Shown here: positions 33,270 to 44,394 of the stretch, one piece after another
How positions within the stretch are numbered: the stretch's first letter is position 1
Layout of the letters: every line of letters starts with the position of its first letter
Program-made: the position numbers and the translations under genes
Assembly: GCA_029215795.1 (NCBI GenBank)
Contig: JARDYH010000002.1
Span: 64,829,001 to 64,893,000, forward strand
DNA length: 64,000 nt
Source of the DNA: Anniella stebbinsi
Lineage: Eukaryota > Chordata > Lepidosauria > Squamata > Anniellidae
Reading direction: 5' to 3'
Notes under the pieces: generated by a model
The model's database searches: none
What the model was told of the DNA's origin: nothing
What the model saw: only the letters and a program-made list of their open reading frames with translations

Positions 33270-33870
33270 TAGGGTGACCATATTTGGGAAACCAAAAAAG
33301 AGGACACCTAGTGGGTGGCAGGAAAATGGCTTTCTGGGGCCACCTTAAAGTCCCCAATTGGAGCGGAGGAGGGGAAAGTGTGTCATTCTCACCCCACCCC
33401 ACTGCTCCAATCAGGCCCTTTTCTATAATGCCTGGGAATGACACGTTTTTCCCTTTTAAGGCCTTGATTGGAGCAGTGGGAGAGAATGACACACCTCCAG
33501 AAAGCATGTCATTCCCCCCTGCCACGCTAATGGTGGCCTTAAAAGGGAAAGTGTGTAATTCTAGATCATTATAGACTATTGCATAAAATCCCCCCTGACA
33601 CTGAGGATAGAACAAAAACCAGGAGAAATCTGGGGAAATCCTGACAGTTTTTTATTATTTATTATTGCATTTATATCCCCAAGGCGGCATATATAATCCT
33701 CCTCCTCTCCATTTTATCCTCACAATAGCAACCCTGTGAGATGGGTTGGGCTGAGAGTCTGCAACTGGCCCAAAGTCACCCAATGGGTTTTCATGGCTAA
33801 GTGGGGAGTAGAACCCAGATCTCCCAGCCCAACACTTTAGCCACTAGGCCACACCCTAGTGGTCACCCTA
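33270..33870. mobile_element. hAT-like MITE with 8 bp duplication, containing hairpins and a SINE
   Basis: It starts TAGGGTGACCATATTTGGG and ends GTGGTCACCCTA. The flanks GAACTGAG (33262-33269) and GAATTGAG (33871-33878) agree at 7 of 8 bases, as expected for hAT transposition. Positions 33340-33560 hold a hairpin array: GTGTCATTCTCACCCC... pairs with ...GAGAATGACAC, plus a GCTAATGGTGGC core (locus 4). A Sauria SINE on the minus strand occupies 33650-33856. No transposase is encoded. Confidence 0.75.
33650..33856 (-). mobile_element. Sauria-type SINE, full length, nested
   Basis: On the minus strand it begins GGTGTGGCCTAGTGGCTAAA (A-box region), with GGGTTCTACTCC as box B. It continues with GTGACTTTGGGCCAGTTGCA, CTCACAGGGTTGCTATTGTG and the tail GCCTTGGGGATATAAATGCA ending in (AAT)n. 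This is the best preserved copy here and still has both pol III promoter boxes in recognisable form. Confidence 0.8.
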
Positions 33871-33879
33871 GAATTGAGC

Positions 33880-34260
33880 CATGCCAGGTTGGAAGCAGAT
33901 CGGTTCGTGCCTTGATTTTTAGGATATTTTTTTAAAAAGTTTGACTTCAATTTTTTTTCTAAAATTCAAGGCATGAACCAATCTGCTTTCATCTTGGCAT
34001 GGCTAAAGCCTTACTTAAGAGCTACCATGGTGCCAAGTTTCATCTCTTTATCTTTAATTTCATTTTTTAAACTTGTACTGCTCAAGGTCCTGGACCCCAA
34101 AGAGATTTCTGTTTGAACTTTAAAAAATTCCTAAAAATCAAGGCATGAACGGATCTGCTTCATACTTGGCATAGCTATATCCCTACTTAAGAGCTACCAT
34201 GATGCCAGGTTTCATCTCTTTATCTTTAAAAATGAGGGCGATGCAAGCATTTTGGTTGAT
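33880..34260. repeat. Duplicated ATCTGCTT...CATCTCTTTATC segments
   Basis: Two direct copies of a roughly 110 bp segment (about 33960-34065 and 34132-34240) share AATCAAGGCATGAAC, TTACTTAAGAGCTACCATG and TTTCATCTCTTTATCTTT, with a period of about 170 bp. An inverted partial copy lies just to the left (GCCATGCCAGGTTGGAAGCA, 33885-33925). The repeat class is not recognised. Confidence 0.65.
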
Positions 34261-34494
34261 TTATTAATGTTAAAAGTGAGTTCAACACATAACACTAGCT
34301 TTGATTTTATATTGGATGTCAAGATGGTATAACATTCTGGCTGATGCCGGCTTGGTTGTCAACTGTATAATATCTAGTCATCCGTTAACACAAAGCCATG
34401 AAATTCATTAAACAATAAACCTACGGTTTACAAAAACAATGTTAAGGCTCTACAGATTCCAACCAAGCACCAAAAAGCAGGGAAATTGGGAGTT

Positions 34495-34602
34495 GTATTG
34501 TTGTATTGTTCTCTTGTTTTTTAAAAAATTTTAACTGTTGTGATTTTGATGTTTATATTGTTATTGTTCCCCGCCTCGATCCGGAGGGAGAGGCGGGTTA
34601 CA

Positions 34603-34655
<53 letters not shown>
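34495..34655 (+). mobile_element. L2-type LINE 3' end with (ATT)n tail
   Basis: TTGTTCCCCGCCTCGATCCG followed by GAGGGAGAGGCGGGTTACAA is the family terminus, running into about 17 ATT units. 5'-truncated and non-coding. Confidence 0.8.
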
Positions 34656-34754
34656 GGCTCACAAGCCTTAACGCCACATCCTCCCTAAGGAGGCAGAAAG
34701 TGCAAGTGAAATTCTCATTCTCCCAAAGCAGATAAACCATGAGGACAGGGTGGA

Positions 34755-35165
34755 GAATATGATATGCAGAGGTGACTGTGGGGTTGTGGAAAACTGATCA
34801 CAAACAACTTAGGGCCACTTACTTCTCTTTTTTTGTTTAGAGCAGCTCTTCCCCAACCTGGTGCCCTCCAAAGGTGTTGGACTACAACTCCCATCATTGC
34901 AAGTCAGTATGTCCCATGGTTAGGAATGCTGGGACTGGTCTTCTCAAAAATCTAGATATGCAATTTGATCTGCAGAGGTGACTGTGGGGTTGTGGGAAAT
35001 GATGATGAACAACTTAGGACCAGCTACTTCTCATTTCTTAGAGCATCTCCTTATGTTGAGAGTTGCAACCCAACACATCTGACAGGCACCAGGTTGGGGA
35101 ATGTTGTTCAAGAACAAGGGAAGGCAGAATGTAGATCTCCAGATGTTTTGGAATTCAACTTGTAA
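34755..35165. repeat. Direct repeat pair with ACTACAACTCCCAT-type element
   Basis: ATGCAGAGGTGACTGTGGGG with about 60 more bases at 34765-34845 recurs at 34970-35045. The intervening and following DNA carries the common squamate repeat with TTGGACTACAACTCCCATCA (34878) and its inverse-like partner CACCAGGTTGGGGAATG (35088). Either a local duplication of about 205 bp or two insertions of one family. Confidence 0.6.
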
Positions 35166-35409
35166 AAGCCCCTATCAGCATGGGCAGTTATCAGGAATGC
35201 CGCGAGTTGATGTCCAAATCATCAGGATAGATCTATTTTCTGCCCACATCTGTACTAAAGTATGATTTTTCCAGCATTAAGATATGTGATCAATCAAGGA
35301 ACTACAAAAGAGCTGCATCACTTTAAATAAACTGTCAAAACCAAATGAAACAACAATGAATGAATATTGAATACCTAATCCAGATAGCCCTTCAGACATC
35401 AACATTAGT

Positions 35410-35940
35410 TTTTTTTAAAATAATATTTTTTATTTTTCAACATAATACAACATAAAACAACATAAAATACAATACATACCGCATACCCCCCGTGCTCCCC
35501 TCCCCCCAGGAGACCTTCAATTATACATTATTCTTCTTTCCAAAAGTGTAAAGACTCTTTTGAAGGTATTTGCCCCTTCCCCGTTCTTAATACATATTCC
35601 AAAAATAGGCTCCATATATCTCCAAAATCATTCTTACTGGACATTCCCCTCTTTATTTTCATTTTACACGTTAGCTTATCATTAAGTGCCATATCCCATA
35701 TTTCTTTATACCATTCTTCTATAGTATATATCCCTTGCCCTTTCCAGTTTTTAGCAATCATTATTCTGACGGGAGCCAGGAGGTTGTTTATTAATTTTCT
35801 CTTATTAATATTCTCATTTCCTTTATCCCATATTGCTAGTAGAGCCAGCTTTGGGCTTAATTCCAATTTACTTCCAAATTATTTCACTTATTTCTTTGAA
35901 CACCCTTTCCCAAAATTTTTGTACAGGTTTTTTGTTTAAT
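35410..35940 (-). pseudogene. L1-like LINE, ORF2 C-terminus, 5'-truncated
   Basis: A 112-codon minus-strand frame (35528-35866) reads like the extreme C-terminus of L1 ORF2: PKLALLAIWDKGNENINKRK, then LLAPVRIMIAKNWKG, YTIEEWYKEIWDMALNDKLT and FGDIWSLFLEYVL. Upstream, in another frame, VQKFWERVFKEISEIIWK continues the same family, so a frameshift lies near 35870. Downstream is a 3' UTR of ACATAAAACAAC-type repeats and a T-rich stretch on the plus strand corresponding to the poly-A tail. Inactive. Confidence 0.75.
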
Positions 35941-36655
35941 GAATATTATATTTAAAGTGAGTAAACAGAGAAATATGTCTTTGAAGAATTCATCCATTCA
36001 AAACGAATTTGATATAAAATTTACTTGCATGTTGAATTACTCAACTAAGGGCACAATTCTCTGGCCACTAAACATAGTTCCACCAGAGGAACATTTTATT
36101 GCACGCTCATTAGCGGGCACTCATGGATTGCAGGTTCCTCTCACAACATCTGCCTCCTGTGCACCTCCCACCCCTTCTAGCCTTCTTCACGTGACAAAAA
36201 ACCACCCCAGTAAGTCTGACTTATTTTTAAAGGCGGAAGTTGCCACTATCTCCTGCTGTGTGCAGGAGAAGCAGTGTGAACAGCCCACTGAATGGGTCAT
36301 ATGCATGTTGTTTACTTCCTTTTTCCTCTCCCTTGAGAATGAGGAAGTAATGAGGGACAAACATGAAGGTGGGGAAGCGACAGTAAGGAAACACGATTTC
36401 CCCCCGTGTGATGATGCTTACTGTCTAGACAGCCATAGGATTTTTCAGTTTCTGACCTCAGAGCCCAGAAAAAATGCTTTCTAATGCATTTTGGACCTGT
36501 GGGAGAATTTGAGATACTACTGTGGGTACCACTACCACAAAATGCCTAATCAGTGGGTTGCCACTTTGGCACTTACCTTTCGCATCTATGGATCTTAGGC
36601 TGCATCTTATCCAGTAAAAGCATTTGCTTCATGTGCAACCTCTCTTTTAAAAGGG
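35941..36655. other. Unassigned DNA with a 181-codon frame
   Basis: A plus-strand frame at 35939-36484 is open for 181 codons, but its translation has no domain, signal or repeat and no codon pattern that sets it apart. I treat it as chance. No repeat family was recognised, although GGAAACACGATTTCCCCCCG and similar words recall the GC-rich transposon bodies elsewhere. Confidence 0.35.
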
Positions 36656-36656
36656 A

Positions 36657-37127
36657 TTGTCTAATTCAGCTACTGTAAGTGCTGGTAGTTTAAGACAGCT
36701 AATGCTTCTTTTAGACATACAATATCCCGCAGTTGCTTCTTTTTGCAGGGAGGTTATTACACAGAAGATGTTTGTACTGAAACAGTTTTTAATATTCACT
36801 GATGTACACGGTCTTTTAAATTGTTTACCTGCTTCATGGAAATTGACAAATGGTCAGCATAAATGGATTCTCTGCACTCTTTTGACAGCCAAAAGTCTGA
36901 TATTACAACATCGGAAGGATAAACACTCACCTCCCATAATGCAGTGGACTGAGGACTTTAAAATGCTTTCAGAATTTGAAAGGTGGCACAGAATCACCTT
37001 CAAATGGATATTATTTGGATATTTGTTCCACTTTTGTTGCAGCCCATGTATATTTTCTAGAATGTTGTATGCATTTCACACAAATCCAGGTATGTGTGTT
37101 AAATATGGGGAAAAATTAAAAGTTTAA
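36657..37127 (+). pseudogene. Possible L1/Tx1-like ORF2 C-terminal remnant
   Basis: A 156-codon frame contains WILCTLLTAKSLILQHRKD, PPIMQWTEDFKMLSEFER and ITFKW. The spacing LLTAKxLIxxxxK...P...W...M...E recalls the region after the polymerase in L1-clade ORF2 (compare IMIAKNWKG...EEWYKEIW at 35528-35866). The rest of the frame has no domain, and it has no upstream polymerase. Identification is tentative. Confidence 0.4.
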
Positions 37128-37271
37128 AATATTTTGGATGCCGACGGACACCATGTTGGGGACCCATTTGTGGGCAGCATTGGAAGTTCATTCCAGCACC
37201 ATAGACACAGTGTTGGAGACCCCTGAGTTAGAATGAGAAGCAGAGCAGCTCAGCGCCATTAGATTGTTATG

Positions 37272-37312
<41 letters not shown>

Positions 37313-39180
37313 TTATTTCTTACCCGCCTCTCCGTCTGGATCGAGGCAGGGAACAACAACATGATAAAATACATTAAAATGATTAAAACATGACACATTA
37401 TTAAAACTGCATTAAAACATCCTAAAAACATCCTTAAAACATTCTAAAATTCCACTGGATATGCCCACCGGAAGAGAACAGTCTTTATGGCTTTCTTAAA
37501 TTCTAAAAGACTGTTAAGTTGACGAGTCTCCTCCGGCAGGTCATTCCACAGTCTGGGAGCGGCAGAAGAGAAGGTCCTCTGGGTAATGGTTGTCAATTTA
37601 GTCTTGGCCGACTGCAGTAAGTTCTTCCCAGAGGACCTGAGCGTGCAGGGCGGATTGTATGGGAGAAGGCAATCCCGCAGGTAACCTGGACCCAAACCAT
37701 GTAGGGCTTTAAAGGTAATAACCAACAGTTTATACTTCACCCGGAAACTAATTGGCAGCCAGTGGAGCGATTTTAAAGCTGGCGTAATATGGTCACTCCT
37801 AGGTGTACCGGTGACCAACCTGGCTGCCATATTTTGAACTAGTTGAAGTTTCTGGACTAGGCACAGAGGTAGCCCTATATACAGCGCATTGCAGAAGTCG
37901 AGCCTTGAAGTTACCAGTGCGTGCACTACCATCTTTAGGTCTTCCAACTCTAGGAAAGGGCGCAGCTGGCGTATCAGCCGAAGCTGATAGTAGGCACTCC
38001 TGGCCGTCGCATCTATCTCGGCTGTCATTTGGAGCGACGGATCCAGGAGCACCCCCAAGCTGCGAACACAGTCTTTCAGGGTGAGTGTGACCCCATCCAG
38101 AACTGGTTGACACACCTCCAAACCCAGGTTGCGGCCTTTGATAGCAAGCACCTCCGTCCTGTCTGGATTCAGCTTCAGTTTGTTTTTCTTCAACCAGCCC
38201 ATTACCGCCTCCGAGCATTCATTCAGAGGAGACACACTATCCTTAGCTGACGCTGTTATCAAAGGCATAGAGAAATATATTTGGGCGTCATCAGCATACT
38301 GATAGCACCCCGCCCCATGCCTCCGGATGATCTCTCCCAACGGTTTCATGTAAATGTTAAACAGCATTGGGGAAAGGATGACACCTTGTGGTACGCCACA
38401 CAGCAGCTCCTTCTTTGCGGAGCAGCTATCCCCAAGCATCACCATCTGGAACCTGCCCGTGAGGTAGGACCGGGACCACTGAAGCACAGTGCCCGATTCC
38501 CAATCCCCTCAGGCGTTCCAGAAGGATACTATGGTCGATGGTATCGAATGCCGCTGAGAGGTCCAGAAGAACCAACAGGGACACACTCCCCCTGTCAATA
38601 CTTAAATGTAGATCATCCACTAAGGCGACCATAGCAGTCTCAACTCCACATCCTGCCCTGAAGCCAGTTTGAAATGGGTCTAGAAAATCAGTGTCATCCA
38701 AAACTACTTGTAGTTGAAAGGCAACCGCCCTCTCGATCACCTTGCCCAAGAATGGAAGGTTTGATACCGGTCTGTAGTTATTAAAGTCCAGGGGGTCCAG
38801 GGAGGGCTTCTTTAGAAGCGGCTGTACCACCACTTCTTTTAAACATGATGGAAAACTCCCCTCTCTGAGAGATGCATTAATAATATATTGTAATTGTGAT
38901 CTGACTGCATCTCCTCCCTGGGCGACCAGCCATGAAGGACAGGGATCGAGAGGGCAAGTCGTCCTCTTCACTCATTAAAGCAGCTTGTCCACGTCCTCGG
39001 TACTCACCAACTGAAATTGATCCAGTGTAATTCTACTCATGGAGTTGCTGGACACTCCATCGTCAGCCTCTGCTATAACAACGGCATCTAAGTCGGCTCT
39101 TATCCGAGAGATTTTATCTGTGAAATGATCGTTAAAAGCATCGCAGCGAATCGTTAAAGACATTTTTATATGTCGCCCTT
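37272..39180 (-). pseudogene. L2-type LINE: pre-RT, reverse transcriptase, 3' end
   Basis: This is the most complete LINE polymerase here. From the 5' side on the minus strand: 38975-39163 (pre-RT, FQLVSTEDVDKLL), 38426-38971 (NNYRPVSNLPFLGKVIERAV; SVSLLVLLDLSAAFDTIDH with the first catalytic Asp) and 37444-38487 (PQGVILSPMLFNIYMKPLG; CYQYADDAQIYFSM, the YADD box; thumb and C-terminal LKSLHWLPISFRVKYKLLV, ending TVLFRWAYPVEF). The last two are in different frames, joined across a frameshift near 38460-38490. The 3' UTR ends in CTCGATCCAGACGG-type core and (ATT)n (37272-37314). The endonuclease is missing by 5' truncation. Inactive. Confidence 0.9.
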
Positions 39181-41050
39181 CCTAAAACAGAGAAACCTAC
39201 ACTCATAGATTGAATATTGTAATATTATTATGCATTCATCTTAGCATAAATGGAACAGAAATATCTAGAATGCATCAAGTTTTATTGAATCATGTTGGAC
39301 CCACTGAGCTTAAGGAATATTTCAAAGCTGCTTCTCCCATGACCTTCTGCAGATCCACAAGCAAGCTAAGAATAGGATCAAGCCATACATTATGGTTTCC
39401 TTAAAGAGATTTACAATCTAAAGTAGGGGTGGGCAATATGCACCCTGCTACCACTGATCACTGCTCCATGACAACAAAATTGGTGGCAGTGGCTACCTCG
39501 CCCCCACCAATCTGCCACTGAAAAATCAGTGATATGGAATGCTACACTAGCCAAATTTAGCTTGTTTCTCAGCTAAATTTGTCCAGTGTACCATTCTATA
39601 GAAATTTGCTGCTGTAAATGGGCAGTAAATCTTTGCTTCCGCCACCCCACAGAAATTCACCCATGGCAGTGGCAGGAACACAATCTGTAGGAGGAGTCAA
39701 GAAGGGGCAAAATGGCCTGCAGATCTCCCACTGTTGCACAACGCTGCTATAAAGTCTTCAGCAACACTCAAAATCAATACTCCCATAATAAATATATAAC
39801 CTTCCTTAAGAAGAAAGGAGGGACCCAAAGAGGCTGCTCTAAAAGGTGCCTACAATGAATGGCACATTTCCAAGGGCAACATACTGACGTCCTCTAGGAA
39901 AAATATACATTTCCAGGTTGTAAATCAAGCCATTAATTTATTTTTAACCACCAGAAAATAACTGGATTTTAAAAAGGTGTCAGTACACTGGCTCAGATGT
40001 AAAATGTCACATAGTTAGAAAAATAAGGCACAAAAGAAGTAGCAGCCAGAAATTACTGTGGCTTCTAACATGAGCTGAATTTTTGCAGAGAGATACTTGA
40101 GTCCATATACAAACAGTTTTTCATAAGGTATGTAGAAGTTTAAATGAAGTCACAAACAATTCATCACCTTTATGATACCCAAATTTATTCTCGGCATGTG
40201 TGGAACAGATTTGGGATTTGGGTTTTGTTTTTTGCTATAGTTTGGGATCCAAAATGGCTATGGAGTGTTTAAATGAGCTCCTCTCAAGATGTATCAGAAC
40301 AAAGTAAGAGTCTGCACAGGGCATTGGACTTTGTGATTTCTCTCCAACCTAGACTTGATTATTCCAGACTGAATTCATATATTTTATTCATGAGTGTTAT
40401 TTCCCGCTAGAGTTAACCTATGTCTTGAAACAACCATTTGTTGTGTTTACATTCAGTGGACATCTGTAAATCACTGCAGTCCATTGATACCGTGGCAGCT
40501 TACCTATCACTAATGAGATGTTGGAAGCTTTTGCTGCTAAATTACCAATTTGGCAGGGTCAGCATTATAAACCAAAACGTACCAGTGTTTCTACCTGATA
40601 AGCTTTTGACATCTTTTATTTCAATTCAGTTCCCAAAGGACAAGCAACCACATTGCAATGGCAACAAAAACTGACACTAATTGGTGTTGTGGTTGACAGT
40701 ATCAAAAAGAATCACCAAAGAGTAGAATCACATAGGGATTAAATTACCAACTCACTCACAGAAAAGATTTCAACAGGTCAGCACAGGGCAGACTAGAACA
40801 GATGCTGTTCCTCTTGAATCAAAGCAGAAGATAGAGTAAGAACCAAGCAACCAGGGCTGTCAGTCTGAAATCTTTCATAAGTGCTACAACACGTTCCTAG
40901 TTTCTCTTCAGAGCAATAGTTTAGGAGCTCCCACATGGCCCAGATGTAGAATATCAGCGACAAAGTACAAAACAAGTAAAACATGCCATTTGTACATTAA
41001 AGACTTATAGCTATACAAGAAATTCCCATTTTGCTTTGGCCATTACCAAA
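39181..41050. other. Mostly unique DNA with one small foldback
   Basis: No gene seen. A hairpin at 39536-39597 (GGAATGCTACACTAGCCAAA and its inverse, stem about 26 bp) looks like a minimal MITE. Other frames are short and featureless. Confidence 0.5.
39536..39597. repeat. Small foldback element
   Basis: GGAATGCTACACTAGCC with AAATTTAGCT is repeated inverted as AGCTAAATTTG and TCCAGTGTACCATTC around a short loop. Confidence 0.65.
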
Positions 41051-41199
41051 GGGCAGTATCCAGTGGTGTCATTCCAAAAATTCAAATACCGCTAGCAGAA
41101 CACTGGCAAATCTTTTTGTCCCACAACTGGTTGCACAAGCATTTTTCTGCTAGTGGAATATCATTTGGGCTAATGGACTGACACATTTGGATACTGTCC
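41051..41199. mobile_element. MITE of the GGGCAGTATCC family
   Basis: It starts GGGCAGTATCCAGTGGTGTC and ends TGACACATTTGGATACTGTC C. Inside, TACCGCTAGCAGAA pairs with TTCTGCTAGTGGAA. The flanking triplets AAA and AAG do not match exactly. Shortest of the three family members. Confidence 0.65.
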
Positions 41200-41403
41200 A
41201 AGGGATTTGTCATAGAGGTGGCTGAACCCACCTCTGCCCATGCCAAGTGCTGCTCACAGGACCTCCACTGGCTGCTTTATCCTGATTGCTGTGCACATTT
41301 CACTGTACATGGTCTGCAAGTGTCTGGTGAGTGGTGTGCGACATCTTGCTGGTCCACTGAGCCGCAAAATGGCAGCTCAGCTTATTCTGTAGAGAGCCCT
41401 TTT

Positions 41404-41500
41404 GTGCAAATGGCAGCCATAAAGAGGCCATTTAAGCAAAATTACAGGCATATATTGTCTATTTTTAGTCATGGTAATCTTTATGGCCGCTATTTGTGTA
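41404..41500. repeat. Imperfect inverted repeat
   Basis: CAAATGGCAGCCATAAAGAG (41407) and CTTTATGGCCGCTATTTGTG (41479) are inverted with 3 mismatches around a loop of about 50 bases. Possibly the core of an old MITE. Confidence 0.5.
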
Positions 41501-42084
41501 AAACGTCTCTTTATGGTAAAGGCCAACCATAATTTTGCACCTCAGCAGACCAATGAGGATCCCTGTTCTTGCCCGACTGAGAGAGCACTGAATCAGACAA
41601 GTATGGGGCTCCACAGACCTCCAGTCCAAGGGGCCAAGCTGGAGAGAAATCACCAACCTCGAGCCCCAACCAGATGCTCAAGACTTCCCTAACCTGTCAT
41701 GAAACTGCTGGCTTTGTTGTCTAAAGTGTGTGTATGTGTATGTCTAACAGAGTAGATAGGCCCTGTTAACTCTTCTCCCTTGCTTTCTTGTTTGGATGTG
41801 GGATGCCCCATCCAGCTGTTCATTTCTCTTTCCTCTGTGCAGTGTGGATGTTTCACGGTGACACTAACTGTGAATAACCAAAATCAAATGCTGACTCCTT
41901 AAATTATTTTGAGCAAGAAATCCAGAATACTATTCTTGAAGAAAATCTTCTCTAATCGTTTTCACCTAAGGCAAAGATGGGCAACCCTCAGCTCTTGACC
42001 AAATTTTATGTGGCCCTCAGTTGAATTTCAAAAGCCTTCTGCAAGCTGAAAAAAGTAAGGCAGGTGTGGGGGGAATCGAAAAGG

Positions 42085-42226
42085 GGTAGCAACCCAACCT
42101 ACCTCACAGGGTAGTTGTTGTGAGGGTAAAATGGAGAGGAGGATTATGTGTGCCGCCTTGGATTCCTTGGAGGAAAAAAGGCAGGATATAAATGCAATAA
42201 TAAATAAAAATAAATAAAGTAAATAA
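42085..42226 (+). mobile_element. Sauria-type SINE, 3' half
   Basis: CAACCTACCTCACAGGGTAG, TGTTGTGAGGGTAAAATGGA, GCCGCCTTGGATTCCTTGGA and GGCAGGATATAAATGCAATA end in an (AAAT)n tail. The tRNA head is missing. Confidence 0.8.
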
Positions 42227-42345
42227 GCAGGAAGAAAGAGGTGGCTCTACCCACTTGGGCTTCAATCCCACTCACCACCAGTTTACAGCCCCTGAAAAAT
42301 CACTTCCAAGAGAATGAGGCCTTTGATGGAAGAGAAGGTTTCCTG

Positions 42346-42735
42346 TAGGGCTGTGACCAGATCCTGATCCCGAATCTGGAACGGATCTGGATGATCCAGA
42401 CCTTCAGATCCCAGATCCGGATCAGATCGGGGGAAGTCTGGATCGGTCCAAACCGGTCCTGGGATCCAAATCCAGGTCTGGACACAGCTGCCTCCCTCCC
42501 TCCCCCTTCTCCACTCACCTCTATTGCTGCCTCAGCCTGGAAAAAAGCAGCGCTACTGCGTACTAGGCTGTGATCCCGCGAGATCTCATGGGATTATGGC
42601 CTAGTTTGCAGTAGCGCCACGTTTAGGGATGTGCACAGCCCCCTGGTCCAAATCCGGATCTGAATCGGATCGGGCCCAATCCAGATCATCTGGATCCGGA
42701 TCCAGACTGGATCGAGGGGGCTGTAAACAGCCCTA
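42346..42735. mobile_element. hAT-like MITE with exact 8 bp target duplication
   Basis: It starts TAGGGCTGTGACCAG and ends CTGTAAACAGCCCTA, and is flanked by GTTTCCTG on both sides (42338-42345, 42736-42743). The arms are rich in TCTGGATCCGGATC-type palindromic words. The middle is a hairpin: CAGCGCTACTGCGTACTAGG pairs with CCTAGTTTGCAGTAGCGCC around a GCGAGATCTCATG loop (about 42548-42620). The 980 bp element at 62083 shares both the ends and this core. No transposase is present. Confidence 0.85.
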
Positions 42736-42817
42736 GTTTCCTGCCCCTGCGCTAAAACAACTGAGGCAATGTGGGAACACTATTTGTCCAAATCCCAGTA
42801 AGCCATTGACAAAAGTA

Positions 42818-43095
42818 GAACATAACATGAGCCATGCTTGATCAGACCAAGGGTCCATCTAGTCCAGCACTCTGTTCACACAGTGGCCCTCCCAGCTATG
42901 TTCCCCAGCAACTGTGTATATAGGCTTACTGCCTCTGATCCTGAAGGTAGTGAATTCCACATCTTGTGGTAATGAATTCCATAGTTTAAGTACGTGCTAT
43001 GTGAAGAAGTATTTCCTTTTATCTTTCCTGAATTTCCCACCAAGAAAAAGCATTCTAAGCCCCAAGATTAACCATTCAGGATTTGTTATTCTAAA
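42818..43095 (-). mobile_element. CR1 LINE 3' end
   Basis: Plus strand GAGCCATGCTTGATCAGACC, AAGGGTCCATCTAGTCCAGC and CTGTTCACACAGTGGCC give the inverse terminus. AATTCCATAGTTTAAGTACG and GTGAAGAAGTATTTCC are the inverse of the segment also found at 9160-9190. A piece between the two is deleted. Confidence 0.85.
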
Positions 43096-44390
43096 TTTGA
43101 GAGAAGGCTATGTGAGATAAGTTAATGAAATGTCTGTGTTCAAAGGTGTAGCTGGTTTTTAAACTAACTCTCTCTCTCCCCTCCCCCTCCCCCACTGCTC
43201 ATATATCTTGCAAGAATAATTTTGAAAGGGCCCCCCTTTTTTTTCTCTGGCATAATTAAATTGACCCTTTGTTTAAGATGGTAGGGGTAATATGTTTTGC
43301 TAGCAGATTACTGTACAACATAATTTGTCAAGAGTAGTTACACAAAATCCTCTTTACGTCTACCAAGCAGCAGACTGTTTTGTTAGGTCAAATGAGCAAA
43401 TACTTTTGCCCTTTGCTACACAGAGGAAGCACACAGCAAAGCTGAATAACAAATGAAAATGATTACAGATAACCTCTTCGTTGGCAGATTTGTAAGCAAA
43501 ATGAAGAGAGGTGAAAATGAACAGTAAACACAAGAGTATTCAGGTGTCATACATAAATTGATGAAAGCAGCAGTATTCTTGAAAGCAATGGAATCTACAT
43601 TCTGCTCAATTCTAACTGTAGATGGTGATTTGGTCCATAGGACTTTTGTCATACTTGAAAGCTTTGAGCCTCATTTGGTCTATTATACCAGATTTATGAT
43701 ATTGGGATACTTCATTGTATATGAATGAATATATAATCCAATTAAGGATAGATGGACCACCCCATGCGCACCCTGCACAGTGCTTATTGACACCCCCCAC
43801 TTACCCAACCCCTGAGAGCAGGGTGGGGCAAGCCACTGGGTTCTCCACAGGTAATGTTGCATACATAGCCCCTTAAAGGCCACCATTTGCACAAATGGGA
43901 GATTTACAGACAAGTATGAGCAGCAGTTTCTGTGAAAAATGGCAGCTTGCCAAGGGAGCAGGCATCCATACTCTTGCCCAGCTCAGTGCACTCCAAGTCA
44001 AGCAAGTATTTGGGATGCTGATCTGACAGTTTTATGCCAGGCTTTGAGCCCCAACCAGATGCCCACACCACCCCTAAATCCAATGGGTTGGTGTACTGCT
44101 ATGGCTGGGTAAGTCTCTAAGTTAGGCAAATACTTGGATGAATCCAATAGGCTAGTCAATAAAGCCAGCAAATGGTTCTAGCACTGTATTACCAGGCAAG
44201 TAGGTGGTTTTCAGAAGAGAGATTTGAGGTACAGCCAAGGTCAAAATACAAATAAACAGTCAGATGCAATATATTGTCTAAGAAGCAGAGTCAAGTCTAA
44301 GGGTCATTAAAATGGAGGTTCAATCACAATGCAGGACTCGGGATGCAAGACGCTAGAGCTAGTAAAACAATGTTGTTCCAATACTGTCTA
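43096..44390. other. Unique DNA, no gene seen
   Basis: A CT-rich run lies at 43168-43195. 43250-43560 is AT-rich with homeobox-like TAATTAAATTGA and AATGATTACAG words. 43800-44100 contains scraps (TTAAAGGCCACCATTTGCAC) that recall the hairpin modules. Confidence 0.4.
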
Positions 44391-44394
44391 GGCT

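Noticed and set aside
33650..33856. tRNA-like A and B boxes, considered as a tRNA gene
   Set aside because: They belong to a Sauria-type SINE with the conserved body and tail; no cloverleaf or anticodon arm is preserved.
35939..36484. 181-codon open frame, plus strand
   Set aside because: No domain, no low-complexity bias, no splice context; consistent with chance in 64 kb.
37799..38218. 139-codon minus-strand frame parallel to the L2 polymerase
   Set aside because: It is an out-of-frame reading of the L2 reverse transcriptase; the same shadow occurs at 52094-52495.
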